Assembly (NCBI RefSeq): GCF_027887165.1
Contig: NC_077233.1
Span: 184,385,387-184,449,386 of the forward strand
Length of the DNA stretch: 64,000 nucleotides
DNA from: Monodelphis domestica
Lineage: Eukaryota > Chordata > Mammalia > Didelphimorphia > Didelphidae
Reading direction: 5' to 3'
Shown here: positions 59,890-64,000 of the stretch, piece by piece
Position numbering within the stretch: position 1 is the stretch's first letter
How the letters are laid out: the number at the start of each line of letters is the position of its first letter
The notes under the pieces: model-generated
What the model saw: only the letters and a program-made list of their open reading frames with translations
The model's database searches: none
What the model was told of the DNA's origin: nothing
Position numbers and translations under genes: made by a program

Positions 59890-62635
59890 CTACATATCAA
59901 AATGGTAACAATTTAGTTTAGTTTAGGAGGCAAATTGTTCTTTGTTGTTGTTGATTTTTGGCACCTTGTTGATATGCTAAGAGCTCTTAGTGTGAATTTG
60001 GAAATTATTCCACCCTACTCAGACATACTTTAGGGGAAGATAAAGTTGTAATCTCCTGATTGAACAATGAAGGTACTTAGTTTTCACCTTATAGTGAAGC
60101 TAGACAGTTAAGCTAAGTCTATTTTTAGGTCTTAATACAAAAAGATGTTAAGTACCTATAAAGGTTAAATTAATCACAAAAAGGTCAAGTAACTAACAAA
60201 AGGTGAACTTAACAAAGAAGTGTGAAGTAGCTCAAAAGATATAATCTAGCCAGAGAAGGTGAGAACTAGTGGACAGTCCAGGAGAAAATCTAACCAAAGA
60301 AGGTTGAGAACTAAAGAATGGGCAGTCCTGGAGTAAAGCGTCTGCTGTGATTGGTAGATGTGAAAATTTAGAGGAGACACAAGAATGAAAGGTCTATAAA
60401 AGAGGATGAAAAGTTCAGTTTCAGACATTCGGACATATGATTGAGTTCAGGTGAGGAACTCAGCCTGGAAGAGCTCCCTCAGACTGCTTCCTTGAGACAG
60501 TCTTGTGGTGATTAGGGTAAGACTTACTTCTTTTCCCTTGGGCAAAGGGAGGCCACTTTGGCCAAGGCCTTTAACTCCTGCCTGGCTCAGCCTGAGCCAG
60601 AGCAGTTTAAATTAACTCTTTCCTCTCTCTCTTCTCCTTAATTCCTTCTCTCTATATTAATTAAAATCACCATAATTTCCAGCTGACTTGAGTATTTTAT
60701 TATTTGGAATTTTTCCCTGGTGACCAATTAATTTAGATTTTAAGTCACAACTATAAAATTATCCTTACATTAGTGAGAAGAGTTAACCAAACAGATCATT
60801 AAATTAAATGAAATCTCAATCAGGTACAAGAAGTATTATCTAATGTTTCTTCCCATATGAATACATCTACAGAATGCCTATACATATAGGACATTTCCAG
60901 AGTGAAATAATTGTTGAGATATTTCTAATATAAAATCTGTCAACACTATGGCCAAAAAATTTTTTTTAAGTTTGTTTATCTACAAAAGCTAATTTGATTC
61001 CCTTGAGAGAAGAGTAGAAAATAGGAGAAAGGCTTACTTTTGATAGTCCTTATGTTACTTCTAAAATTATTTTATACTGTATCAGCCTTCTATAGGATAG
61101 TTTTTTCTCATCTAAAAAAAATTCAACAACTTACCATATTTGAATAGCATGCAATACGATTTACATGCAGCTTTTCTAATATTTCATTAGAAATTGCAAT
61201 TTCTTCAGACCTTGCATAATCAGCTATGTTTAAAGCTTCTGTATATTGACTTAATGAGCCATTCCAGTCACATTCTTGATACATATCATTTCCTTCATTA
61301 AAGAGATTTCTTATAAGTGTCCATAAAAACACCTAAAAAAGAGAAATTTTTAAATGGTAATATTATATAATGATTAATATTTTAGGGGATACAACTTGAA
61401 AAATTGGTCATTTATACAAAAAGTATTACAGGAACCTAACAACAAGATTTGGGAAGCTAGGTGGCTCAGTGGATAGAGAACCAAGCCAGGAGACAGAAGT
61501 CTTGGGTTCAAATATGGCCTCAAATTTTTCCTACGTATGTGACCCTAGGCAATTCACTTAACTCTAATTGCCAAGCCCTTACTGCTCAATTAGTGATGAT
61601 TATATTAGTAGTATCAATTATAAGAAAGAACATAGTTTGTTTTTTTAAATGCTCATCTGAGTGAATTATTATTGATGGCAGCATAGACAAGGAAATCTGA
61701 TTTATAGTCTCACTGGAGACAACTAATTAATTATATGACTTTGGTCACTCTAATATACAAATTAATTAAAAATGAATAATCATTGCTTTCTTTTTATAGC
61801 CCTAAGAATCTACCATTCTATATCTGATAATACATTCTTATAAATAACACCTACAGCCGAAAAGAAAACATAAATACATGGCACTTAAAGGGATCAAAAA
61901 ATTCAAAAACAGAAATATCCGCATGATAATCCATTAAGATTTTTTTAAAAGGCAATAGGTTTGAGGAATCGGTTCCCTTATATCACTGCTTTCTTCTTTT
62001 TCTAAGTATCAAGTCCCCTTCCTTGATAGTCTCATCCTTCTTCCCTGTTATCTTTCTCAACTTATGTCCCAGTTTATATCTGAATAAAACAGGGAAAAAA
62101 TATACTTCACTATTTCTAAAAAGGGAGCAGCTGGTTGGCACAGTGGATAGAATGCCAGTACTAGAGTCAGGAAGATTCCTCTAACAGAGTTTAAATCAGG
62201 CATCAGACCCTGGCTATGTGACTCTGGGCAAGTCATTTAACCCTGTTTGCCTTAGTTTCCTCCTCTGTAAAATGCGCCAGAAAAGGAAATAGCAAAATCA
62301 CTCCAATATCTTTGCCAAGAACATTCCAAATGGTGTCACAGAGAGTGACACAACTGAAACGACTGAACAACACATCTTAAAAGATATTTTTAAATGCTGT
62401 GACATTTGTCTTTGGTGAAGAACTGATATACTAGATGGAGTAATCTTTAGTTTTCAAAGATTTCTTTAAAAAAAGAAATACTACATTAGGAAGAAGGAAA
62501 CATAGAAAGAAAAAAGCATTTAATATGAAAAAAAATTTAACCCTACACATCAACATTAAAGAAATAATATTTCCAAGTTTTCAAGCAGTCATTACCTCAT
62601 ACTGTTCCTGTGTTCCTCGGTATGGCAAAGGTGAC
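26927..62635 (-). CDS. ZC3H7A: ZC3H7A, zinc finger CCCH-type containing 7A (21 coding exons; extreme N-terminus outside the window)
   Basis: An RNA-binding protein; the human family member is reported to bind precursor microRNA stem-loops, and its paralogue is ZC3H7B. Joining 21 exons gives 941 residues plus stop without a frame break; human is 971 residues, so only about 23 N-terminal residues lie outside. Order: TPR region (exons at 61135, 58837, 58534); acidic, Ser/Pro-rich linker; then a zinc-finger half. Classical CCCH fingers (x7-8, x5, x3 spacing) lie in LCRHEVRYGC..CYYAH, LCNHIASGKKC..CSFAH and CDRYVAGTC..CKFAH. A C2H2/matrin-like finger is HCWMCGKNC..H..H. A degenerate finger (CRYPGHCTFAYC) precedes them. 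Ends KYSFLFKDLN. Transcribed in the same direction as TXNDC11, with its 3' end about 7 kb upstream of the TXNDC11 start. Confidence 0.97.
27240..27432 (-). mobile_element. Marsupial tRNA-derived SINE
   Basis: CTTGCCTTCTGCCTTAGAAG, CATGTATTGGTCCTAAGAC, GATTTGAACCTAGGACCTCC, GATACCCAGCTGCCCCC. AAAGA-TCTT-AA flanks are similar on both sides. Confidence 0.88.
27585..27715. repeat. AT-rich, self-complementary low-complexity block
   Basis: Repeated AAATATTTAATTTAAAT words on both strands, able to fold on itself. In the ZC3H7A last intron, just left of an LTR fragment. Confidence 0.7.
27735..27908 (+). mobile_element. LTR 3' fragment related to 59991-60769 (fossil)
   Basis: Shares with the right-hand LTR the pyrimidine-rich run, CTTAATTCCTTC, CCAGCTGAATTGAGTATTTT, GGTGACC and a terminal ATTATCTTTACCA. 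Only the 3' part is recognisable. Older or more eroded than the other copy. Confidence 0.6.
28830..29822 (+). mobile_element. L2 LINE fragment inserted in L1
   Basis: C-rich L2 3' region: CACCTGGACTATTACAATGG (LDYYNG-like reading), CTCAATAAACTCTACTGTTG, CCTTTGAATTGACCAATTCC, ending CCTAGCACAGAGGTTAATGC. Orientation plus. Confidence 0.65.
30089..30295 (+). mobile_element. Marsupial tRNA-derived SINE in L1
   Basis: Full length, A-rich tail. Flanked by the perfect 12-base duplication AACAATAATATA (30077-30088 and 30296-30307). Confidence 0.93.
30612..30775 (-). CDS. ZC3H7A: ZC3H7A coding exon (C2H2/matrin-like finger)
   Basis: 164 bases: VDFHCWMCGKNCNSEKQWQG, HISSEKHKEKVFHTEDDQYC, WQHRFPTGYFSICD plus two bases. 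C-x2-C-x12-H-x5-H pattern of the U1/matrin type. The first Cys of the last CCCH finger is at its end. Confidence 0.96.
31558..31691 (-). CDS. ZC3H7A: ZC3H7A coding exon (IQDMEQFYDIW linker)
   Basis: 134 bases: IQDMEQFYDIWLKSQKPEK, TDDVAGQSNKENGKQIHM, PTDYAEIT. Charged linker between the second classical finger and the C2H2-like finger. Confidence 0.94.
32318..32567 (-). mobile_element. MAR1-like CORE-SINE
   Basis: Complement of MAR1: GCAAAGATACTGAAGTGTTT, TGCCATTTCCTTCTCCAA, GTTAAGGAACTAAGGCAAAC, TGCCCAGGATCACATAGC, ACATCTAGCTGCT. Confidence 0.75.
33090..33245 (+). mobile_element. Marsupial tRNA-derived SINE, diverged
   Basis: GGGCAACTAAGAAGCTGAGTG, AGTTCAAATTTGACCTCAGA, AACTCTAAGACAGATGATAAAG. 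Confidence 0.7.
33499..33607 (-). CDS. ZC3H7A: ZC3H7A coding exon (second classical CCCH finger)
   Basis: 109 bases: LCNHIASGKKCQYVGNCSF, AHSPEEKEVWTYMKENG plus one base. C-x8-C-x5-C-x3-H finger complete within the exon. Confidence 0.95.
33610..35530. other. ZC3H7A intron, nothing recognised
   Basis: Long AT-rich intron right of the 33499-33607 exon with no exon or repeat I can support. Also unassigned: 31700-32315, 32570-33085 and 36165-36500. Confidence 0.45.
35535..35690 (+). mobile_element. MIR-like SINE
   Basis: GGAGTCAGAAGACCTGG, GCAAGTCTCCTAACCTCTCA, ATAAAATAAAAGGGTTGAAC, CAAGTCTCTTCCAAA. Confidence 0.6.
35935..35961. repeat. (AT)n microsatellite
   Basis: About 13 AT units in a ZC3H7A intron, near a G run at 35983-35993. 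Confidence 0.95.
36005..36160 (-). mobile_element. MIR-like SINE
   Basis: GAGAGATTAAGTGATTTGCT, CCTGGTCACACTACCAATG, AAATCAAATCTACCTGACTCC. Confidence 0.5.
36502..36607 (-). CDS. ZC3H7A: ZC3H7A coding exon (IRPLPTK module)
   Basis: 106 bases: WDKDRRAMRVMSNERKKW, MNIRPLPTKKQMPLQFD. It echoes the WKKIRPRPTK of the exon at 41347, showing an internal duplication. Confidence 0.95.
37023..37156 (-). CDS. ZC3H7A: ZC3H7A coding exon (CxxC module)
   Basis: 134 bases: VPGNQIKYGSLNLKIKFVCA, PCLRNGQVIEPDKNRKYCSA, KARH plus two bases of a Ser codon. CAPC is a zinc-ribbon-like Cys pair. Confidence 0.95.
37335..37590 (-). mobile_element. MIR/THER-type CORE-SINE
   Basis: GTATTTATATAGGGTCTGCT, CATTTGATCCTCACAACCCT, CATTTTACAGTTGAAGAAAT, CCACTGTGCCACATAGCTAC. 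Confidence 0.78.
37825..37935 (-). mobile_element. MIR-like SINE scrap
   Basis: CAGAGGTCATCTTCTCCAAA, CTCATTTTTAAAGATAAGAA, CAGGGAGACTAAAAGAT. Confidence 0.45.
38236..38312 (-). CDS. ZC3H7A: ZC3H7A coding exon, 77 bp
   Basis: Encodes ITHDAIAQESKQYWQNIEA then KAHGAQ. Matches the human SHDAIAQESKRYWQNLEA linker after the first classical CCCH finger. Confidence 0.94.
38730..38911 (-). CDS. ZC3H7A: ZC3H7A coding exon (first classical CCCH finger)
   Basis: 182 bases: CLVHILRETTVKYSKIRAFH, SQCQLDLCRHEVRYGCLRED, ECYYAHSLVELKVW, IIQKET plus one base. CCCH spacing is C-x7-C-x5-C-x3-H. Confidence 0.96.
39398..39498 (-). CDS. ZC3H7A: ZC3H7A coding exon, 101 bp
   Basis: Encodes KCFDHKPRIISRRNKDISS, SCSHPVTKHEFEDN and two bases of a Lys codon. 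Flanked by AG at 39499-39500 and GT at 39396-39397. Confidence 0.95.
39744..39940 (-). CDS. ZC3H7A: ZC3H7A coding exon (degenerate CCCH finger)
   Basis: 197 bases: DVAAEEECRYPGHCTFAYC, then QEEIDVWTLERKGAFSREA to GEFIFLCE. The final ligand position of the CCCH pattern is Tyr rather than His, as in human, so this finger may not bind zinc in the usual way. Confidence 0.96.
40498..40770 (-). pseudogene. 7SL RNA (signal recognition particle RNA) retropseudogene
   Basis: Read on the minus strand it follows 7SL RNA nearly end to end: GGAGCTGGG..ATGGCACATG near the 5' end, CTTGAATT and the GTAGTG-like region, then GAGCCCTCAGAAGCGGGG, CCACCAGATTGTCTTAGGA, GGTCAAAACTCCTATGCTGA, and a 3' end ATAGGGAGAGTCAGTC. 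Compared with remembered human 7SL it lacks about 18 bases between the two CAGGTC words. An A-rich tail (T-rich on plus, 40472-40497) and flanking repeats AGATAGTTCTT (40464-40474) and AGATAATTCTT (40771-40781) show retroposition. Diverged and surely inactive. Same sense as ZC3H7A. Confidence 0.85.
40965..41220 (-). mobile_element. MIR/THER-type CORE-SINE
   Basis: CAAAGCACTTTACAATTGTC, CAGTTTACAGATGAGGGTCC, GACAGAGGTTAAATGACTAT, TCCAAGCCCAGTGCTCTAT. Confidence 0.75.
41347..41508 (-). CDS. ZC3H7A: ZC3H7A coding exon (IRPRPTK module)
   Basis: 162 bases: PKLMDYTYHLTLDHKCKK, DILIGRIKNVEDKSWKKIRP, RPTKTNYEGPYYICK plus one base. The last Cys is the first ligand position of the degenerate finger completed in the next exon. 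Confidence 0.95.
41510..42510. other. ZC3H7A intron, nothing recognised
   Basis: Right of the 41347-41508 exon; AT-rich, no repeat family named. 44215-44980 and 45140-45335 are similar. Confidence 0.45.
42515..42650 (-). mobile_element. L2 3' end, minus strand
   Basis: GAATTTTATTAAGCACCTACTG and TGTGCTAAGCACAAAGAACA, complement of the L2 tail; the rest is degraded. Confidence 0.4.
43022..43223 (+). mobile_element. Marsupial tRNA-derived SINE in L2
   Basis: Full length with poly-A. Flanked by AAAGTTTTCCACCAA (43007-43021) and AAAGCTTTCTACCAA (43224-43238), a target duplication with two differences. Confidence 0.92.
43391..43582 (+). mobile_element. hAT-like MITE
   Basis: Ends are complementary: GGGGTTCTTAACT at the left and AGATTAAGAACTATTG at the right. 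Interior: TATGTCATGGACCCC, CAGAATAATGTTTTTAAAGCA, AAAACAAATTCACAGACCCC. About 190 bases, inserted in L2. A second copy is at 55357-55955. Confidence 0.65.
43999..44212 (+). mobile_element. Marsupial tRNA-derived SINE
   Basis: GGGGTCAGCTAGGTGGCTCAG start, GGTCCTGGGTTCAAATCTGA, AACCAATACCCAGTATAGATTC, then T/A-rich tail. Confidence 0.92.
44985..45130 (+). mobile_element. MIR SINE
   Basis: CTTCAACAAGTCACTTAACC, TTCTGAGCTTCAGTTTCCTC, CATAAAATGAAACAAGTTGG. Confidence 0.65.
45340..45960. other. Unassigned intronic block, possibly an old LTR
   Basis: Sequence unlike the surrounding SINE and L2 families, with LTR-like mixtures of purine runs, a TCTGACAGCTCC/CCTGACAG-like inverted word and ATTAATAAAAC near its end. 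I cannot name a family or define its ends. Confidence 0.2.
46265..47700 (+). mobile_element. L2 LINE fragment with reverse-transcriptase remnants
   Basis: The most complete L2 in the window. Readings include FNLVDHHLLLETL at about 46312-46350 (the FDxVDH RT block) and YLYVDDPKIYISNPSLSPEL at about 46750-46810 (the YxDD active-site block), then TGGACTATTGCAATAATTTC (DYCNN) and the L2 3' region. In pieces and not coding. Forms a tail-to-tail pair with 47975-49345. Confidence 0.75.
47975..49345 (-). mobile_element. L2 LINE fragment, minus strand
   Basis: Mirror of the preceding element. CTGCCCTCAAGGAACTTAAC and GAATACAAAAAAGGGCAAAAA near 48000 are the complement of the L2 3' end. GACTATTGCAATAGTTTAGG at 48595-48614 is the complement of the LDYCNSLL region, and GGACCTAGGACAGAACTC at about 49086 of the GVPQGSVLGP RT motif. 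AAAGGTTGCCAAGAGGTCAAG is the AAFDTVDH region. Broken throughout. Confidence 0.7.
49442..49628 (-). CDS. ZC3H7A: ZC3H7A coding exon (GISSQPRNDFGN segment)
   Basis: 187 bases: MNGPASLFASESFLGISSQ to LEGSHELRQACQLCFVKS plus one base. Its CQLC pair opens the Cys-rich half of the protein. AG at 49629-49630, GT at 49440-49441. Confidence 0.96.
50161..50225 (-). CDS. ZC3H7A: ZC3H7A coding exon, 65 bp
   Basis: Encodes DLPTSTSREGALLNNNSSS then ILL (22 residues with the split Asp codon). The Asn/Ser run matches human STSREGTPLNNSNSSLLL. Confidence 0.93.
50400..50592 (-). mobile_element. Marsupial tRNA-derived SINE
   Basis: AGAAGCAGTACTGTGTATTGG, TTCCAAGGCAGAAGAGTAG, AATTTGAACCCAGGAACTC, CTGGCTCTCAATCATTTGAG. 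Confidence 0.85.
50990..51095 (+). mobile_element. MIR 3' scrap
   Basis: CTCAGTTTCTTCTTCAATAA, AGGGACTAGATGAGATGACC, AAGGTTCCTTCCAGTTC. Confidence 0.5.
51690..51800 (+). mobile_element. 3' tail of a retroposon related to 7560-7859
   Basis: Contains ATAACCCAGTGGAATTGC, GTCAACTCTTGGGGG and a tail ATGAAAAAATATTTTAAAAATAAA. The CCCAG-GGAATnGC word and following G-rich block match the insertion at 7560. Confidence 0.45.
51850..52068 (+). mobile_element. MAR1-like CORE-SINE, diverged
   Basis: AGACCTCAGTTCAAATCAGA, GACAAGTCACTTAACCTC, TTGCAGTATCTTTAAATCC, GGTCAGACATGACTGAACTAC. Confidence 0.6.
52171..52369 (-). CDS. ZC3H7A: ZC3H7A coding exon (Ser/Pro-rich linker)
   Basis: 199 bases: SASVVRGSIPTSSVTSSIP, then SSFSEIYPQPLTSSLEDFC and NTFSMSDSKR plus one base. 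Matches the human LTSSLEDFCSSLNSFSMSESKR segment. Confidence 0.95.
52440..53015. other. ZC3H7A intron, nothing recognised
   Basis: AT-rich intron right of the 52171-52369 exon. 53550-54435 and 57300-57530 are likewise without a supported feature. Confidence 0.45.
53020..53545 (-). mobile_element. CR1/L3-type LINE fragment, minus strand
   Basis: On the minus strand about 53375-53450 reads GMPQGSVPALILFYIFIDD, the CR1/L3 RT block, followed by an FADD-like remnant and QTHWMMSQ. GAACTGAACATGATATTCCAG at about 53023 fits the L3 3' side. Eroded. Confidence 0.6.
54440..55345 (-). mobile_element. L2 LINE 3' fragment, minus strand
   Basis: TTCTTAAGCAATGAGCCAAG and ATACAAAGAATATAGTC, then AGAAACTGGAAGCTTGAAG, CATCCTAGAGATAAT, GGAAGATTACCTTGGCAGC and TTTGAGATGGCAACAAGACA follow the complement of the L2 3' and ORF2 end. 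Confidence 0.55.
55502..55697 (-). mobile_element. Marsupial tRNA-derived SINE in MITE
   Basis: Clean complement of the full SINE, from CTTACCTTCCATCTTGG to GAGCTACCCAGCTGCCCCC. Opposite in orientation to the next SINE. Confidence 0.93.
55728..55921 (+). mobile_element. Marsupial tRNA-derived SINE in MITE
   Basis: ATCTAGGTGGCCCAGTGG, CTGTGTGACCCTGGGCAAGT, ATTCTAAGACAAAACATAAGG. About 30 bases right of the inverted SINE. Confidence 0.85.
56036..56245 (-). mobile_element. MIR/THER-type CORE-SINE
   Basis: GAAGTACTTTACAAACATTA, CTCACAACAACCCTAGGAGG, AGAGTCACACAGCTAGTAAG, TATGCCACTTAGCTGCC. Confidence 0.8.
56260..57290 (-). mobile_element. Probable old LINE fragment (L2/CR1-like), minus strand
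   Basis: Purine-rich plus strand resembling the complement of an upstream L2 region (GATGATGGGAGTAATCCAAG, GGAGAAGGCATAATAAGG). No RT motif that I trust. Lies between the MIR at 56036 and the ZC3H7A exon at 57534. Confidence 0.3.
57534..57805 (-). CDS. ZC3H7A: ZC3H7A coding exon (acidic linker)
   Basis: 272 bases. Contains LANGGKIPFTLPETYLDDGD and IVLGDEIDELLDSAPEAD, ending ETIM. Strongly conserved acidic, low-complexity linker between the TPR and zinc-finger halves. Confidence 0.96.
57974..58030. repeat. Compound (CA)n/(TA)n microsatellite
   Basis: Alternating ACACAC and ATATAT blocks in the short intron between ZC3H7A exons 57534-57805 and 58156-58189. Confidence 0.9.
58156..58189 (-). 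CDS. ZC3H7A: ZC3H7A coding exon, 34 bp
   Basis: Encodes GSKNSIEDIEL plus the first base of an Asp codon. Corresponds to human ALNHSVEDIEP. The acceptor is AG at 58190-58191 and the donor GT at 58154-58155. Confidence 0.9.
58409..58444 (-). CDS. ZC3H7A: ZC3H7A coding exon, 36 bp
   Basis: Twelve codons, LSNSIPEEVATK, matching the human LSLKSVPGDGATK segment. A symmetric micro-sized exon, so skipping it would keep the frame. Confidence 0.9.
58534..58614 (-). CDS. ZC3H7A: ZC3H7A coding exon, 81 bp
   Basis: 27 codons: DECVIKLTQEIAQKLG then FKIRKAYVRAK. Capping helix after the TPRs. AG and GT flanks are present. Confidence 0.95.
58837..58995 (-). CDS. ZC3H7A: ZC3H7A coding exon (TPR 2-3)
   Basis: 159 bases, 53 codons: GLNDRVLEDCDKVLSLN, NNCRALYRKAKALSDLG, RYKEAYDAIAKCSLAVPQ. 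Paired TPR helices with the expected small and aromatic positions. Confidence 0.96.
59275..59470 (-). mobile_element. MIR-like SINE
   Basis: CAGAATTAGAGCTGGAAAGT, TTTTTATAGGTGAGGAAACT, CAAGGTCACAGAGGTAGGAA. Confidence 0.6.
59575..59780 (-). mobile_element. MIR/THER-type CORE-SINE
   Basis: ATACTTTGCACATATATGTT, TTTTACTGATAAGGAAAGAG, CTTGCCCAGGGTCACACAGG, CCTGACTCCAAATCTAACAC. Confidence 0.75.
59813..59886. repeat. (CA)n microsatellite
   Basis: The longest simple repeat, about 70 bases of CA with a CGCG interruption at its left end. Confidence 0.95.
59991..60769 (+). mobile_element. Solo LTR of an endogenous-retrovirus-like element (fossil)
   Basis: Begins TGTGAATTTGG and ends CCTTACA, the TG..CA ends of an LTR. 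It is flanked by a 4-base direct repeat TTAG (59987-59990 and 60770-60773). Inside are a CCAAT-like region, a TATAAA box (60395-60400) and a pyrimidine-rich 3' third. No internal retroviral region is present, so this is a recombined solo LTR. A 4-base target duplication suggests a gamma-like (class I) relative. It lies in a ZC3H7A intron, antisense to the gene. A related 3' piece is at 27735-27908. Confidence 0.72.
61135..61332 (-). CDS. ZC3H7A: ZC3H7A coding exon (TPR 1)
   Basis: 198 bases, 66 whole codons: VFLWTLIRNLFNEGNDMY through SLSQYTEALNIADYA to RIACYSNM. First TPR repeat and start of the second. Confidence 0.96.
61451..61592 (+). mobile_element. Marsupial tRNA-derived SINE, 3' truncated
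   Basis: GGGAAGCTAGGTGGCTCAGTG, CTTGGGTTCAAATATGGCC, CCAAGCCCTTACTGCTC, then unrelated sequence. Confidence 0.85.
62123..62375 (+). mobile_element. MAR1-like CORE-SINE
   Basis: GGGAGCAGCTGGTTGGCAC, GACTCTGGGCAAGTCATTTAA, TTTCCTCCTCTGTAAAATG, GGAAATAGCAAAATCACTCC, ACACAACTGAAACGACTGAA: nearly full length. Confidence 0.82.
62596..62635 (-). CDS. ZC3H7A: ZC3H7A coding exon, 40 bp
   Basis: Encodes SPLPYRGTQEQYE after one base completing the previous codon (Gln in human). AG at 62636-62637, GT at 62594-62595. It is the most 5' exon visible. The upstream MSNVSEE-type start exon was not found up to 64000. Confidence 0.93.
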
Positions 62636-63158
62636 CTAAGAAAGAGAAACAATATTAATTTCCTCATAGATTTCATTATCAGGCAGTTCCAGCATTTATT
62701 TTGCTAGTCTTAAATTCAAAGTAATTTACTAAGTGTATTTTTAAGTTAAGAATACAATTACACTGAATTCTTTTTTTAATCACCACTTACATTTCTCACC
62801 TCTAGTCCCCAAATCTATGAATGTAGAAGTTGTGACTCTCAAATTAAATAGTAAAAGCAATTATTAAAGAGAAAAGGCTACTTTTTAAAACGTAAAGAGA
62901 ATGTTAACAGCAAAAAATCATACATTCTATCTGATCCCCATGATGGGCACAGGTTTTAAATTAGTTCCTACCTCTGATATTTGAATTTTAGAAATTTAGA
63001 ATTTTAGAAGACAAGTTAGGGTCCACTGGTCTGGAATTCATTGCACTGATAATGAATAGTCTGTTCATCTCATTGCTTGCAAAAAAACAGTTCAATTGCT
63101 TATGCTTTGACTAGTGTCATGTGAGTAAGACTAAATAACTTCAAAAACTTTTTTTTCA

Positions 63159-63335
63159 GGAAAAGCTAGTCAGCACAGTGGATAGAACACCAGGCCTGGA
63201 ATCAAGGGGGACTTGGGTTCAAACCTGGCCTCAGACACTTCAGACCCTGGGCAAGTCACTTAAATCCATTTGCATAGCCCTTGCTTGCCCTTCTGTATTA
63301 AAATTCTTACTATGACAGAAAAGGGTTTTAAAATA
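63159..63335 (+). mobile_element. Marsupial tRNA-derived SINE, diverged
   Basis: GCACAGTGGATAGAACACC, GACTTGGGTTCAAACCTGG, CCTGGGCAAGTCACTTAAAT, TATGACAGAAAAGGGTTTT. Confidence 0.8.
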
Positions 63336-64000
63336 ATAATGATAATGTTTTCATTAAAATTTATTTGGTAAAACTGTTTTCATGAATTACTGGAGCATAT
63401 TCACACATTCTTCAATCCAATATTTTAGAAAATACAAAGACTAACTTTAAATAGTAAATAAGATCTACTTCAACTTAAAACTAAAATGAAATCATAGAAA
63501 GCAAATAATGAAAAGGACAATATTGTCTGAAAATATAATTTATAAATGGACAAATGCCTCTCTCAAGCAATATTAAACACCTATCATATGCAAATTATAA
63601 GACATACAATTTTAAAAATTTATTGTATTTTTCCAATTACATGCAAAAAGTTTGCAACATTTTTCAAAGCCCTTTACCCCACTTGAGATGGTAAGCAATC
63701 GCATACAGATTTCATGTGTTATCATAAAATATTTTTCCATATATTAATCCTTCTGTGAAAGGAAACTCAAATAGAAAAAAAAATTAAGAAAGTAAAAGAA
63801 GTTTCCATTGGCCTGGATTCAAACTCAGTTCTTTTTCTCTGCAAGTAGATGGCATTTTCTTTTAAATCATAAATCCTCTGGGATAATTTTGGATCACTGA
63901 ATTGCTGAAAATAGCTATGAATCTCAGTTGTTCATTAATCTACCTTTGGCCTGAATGAGACAGAAACAACTTATCAGAAGAAACCAATGTCTCTACTATA
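63336..64000. other. ZC3H7A 5' intron at the right edge
   Basis: No start exon and no CpG island. The ZC3H7A promoter and first coding exon must lie further right. 60780-61130 and 62640-63155 are also plain intron. Confidence 0.5.

Overview
This window is nuclear DNA from a mammal, almost certainly a marsupial. It has large introns with GT/AG splice sites, one CpG island, and many tRNA-derived SINEs of the marsupial type: a head like 'GGGGCAGCTGGGTAGCTCAG', a core like 'CTGTGTGACCCTGGGCAAG', and a 3' part like 'CAATACACAGTATTGACTCC'. MIR-like SINEs, MAR1-like SINEs and L2 LINE pieces are also dense. I cannot resolve the species. I found no bacterial-type genes, CRISPR array or intact mobile element.

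Two host genes lie head-to-tail on the minus strand, in the order known from human 16p13.13. The left gene is TXNDC11, an ER-membrane thioredoxin-like protein. Its first four coding exons (19845 down to 8650) give the first 230 residues in frame, and the rest lies left of base 1. Its promoter is the only strong CpG island (about 19480-20240). It carries a GC-box minisatellite and one perfect UPR-element-like site. The right gene is ZC3H7A, a TPR plus CCCH zinc-finger RNA-binding protein. Twenty-one coding exons (62635 down to the stop at 26927) join in one frame of 941 residues plus stop. Only the first coding exon(s), about 23 residues by comparison with remembered human protein, and the promoter lie right of the window.

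Layout: 1-8649 is TXNDC11 intron, mostly repeats. 8650-19845 holds TXNDC11 exons 4 to 1. 19846-20240 is promoter. 20240 to about 25760 is intergenic. About 25760-26926 is the likely ZC3H7A 3' UTR. 26927-62635 is the ZC3H7A body, and 62636-64000 is its upstream intron.

The introns record several rounds of insertion. There is an L1 split by an L2, and an L2 split by a poly-A retroposon with a 9-bp target duplication. A hAT-like MITE carries two opposed SINEs. Two L2 copies with reverse-transcriptase remnants lie tail-to-tail. A solo LTR is flanked by TTAG. A 7SL RNA retropseudogene has its own target duplication. I see no undescribed multi-gene system; the notable points are the promoter architecture and these nested fossils. 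All identifications come from remembered protein and repeat sequences and were not checked by database search.
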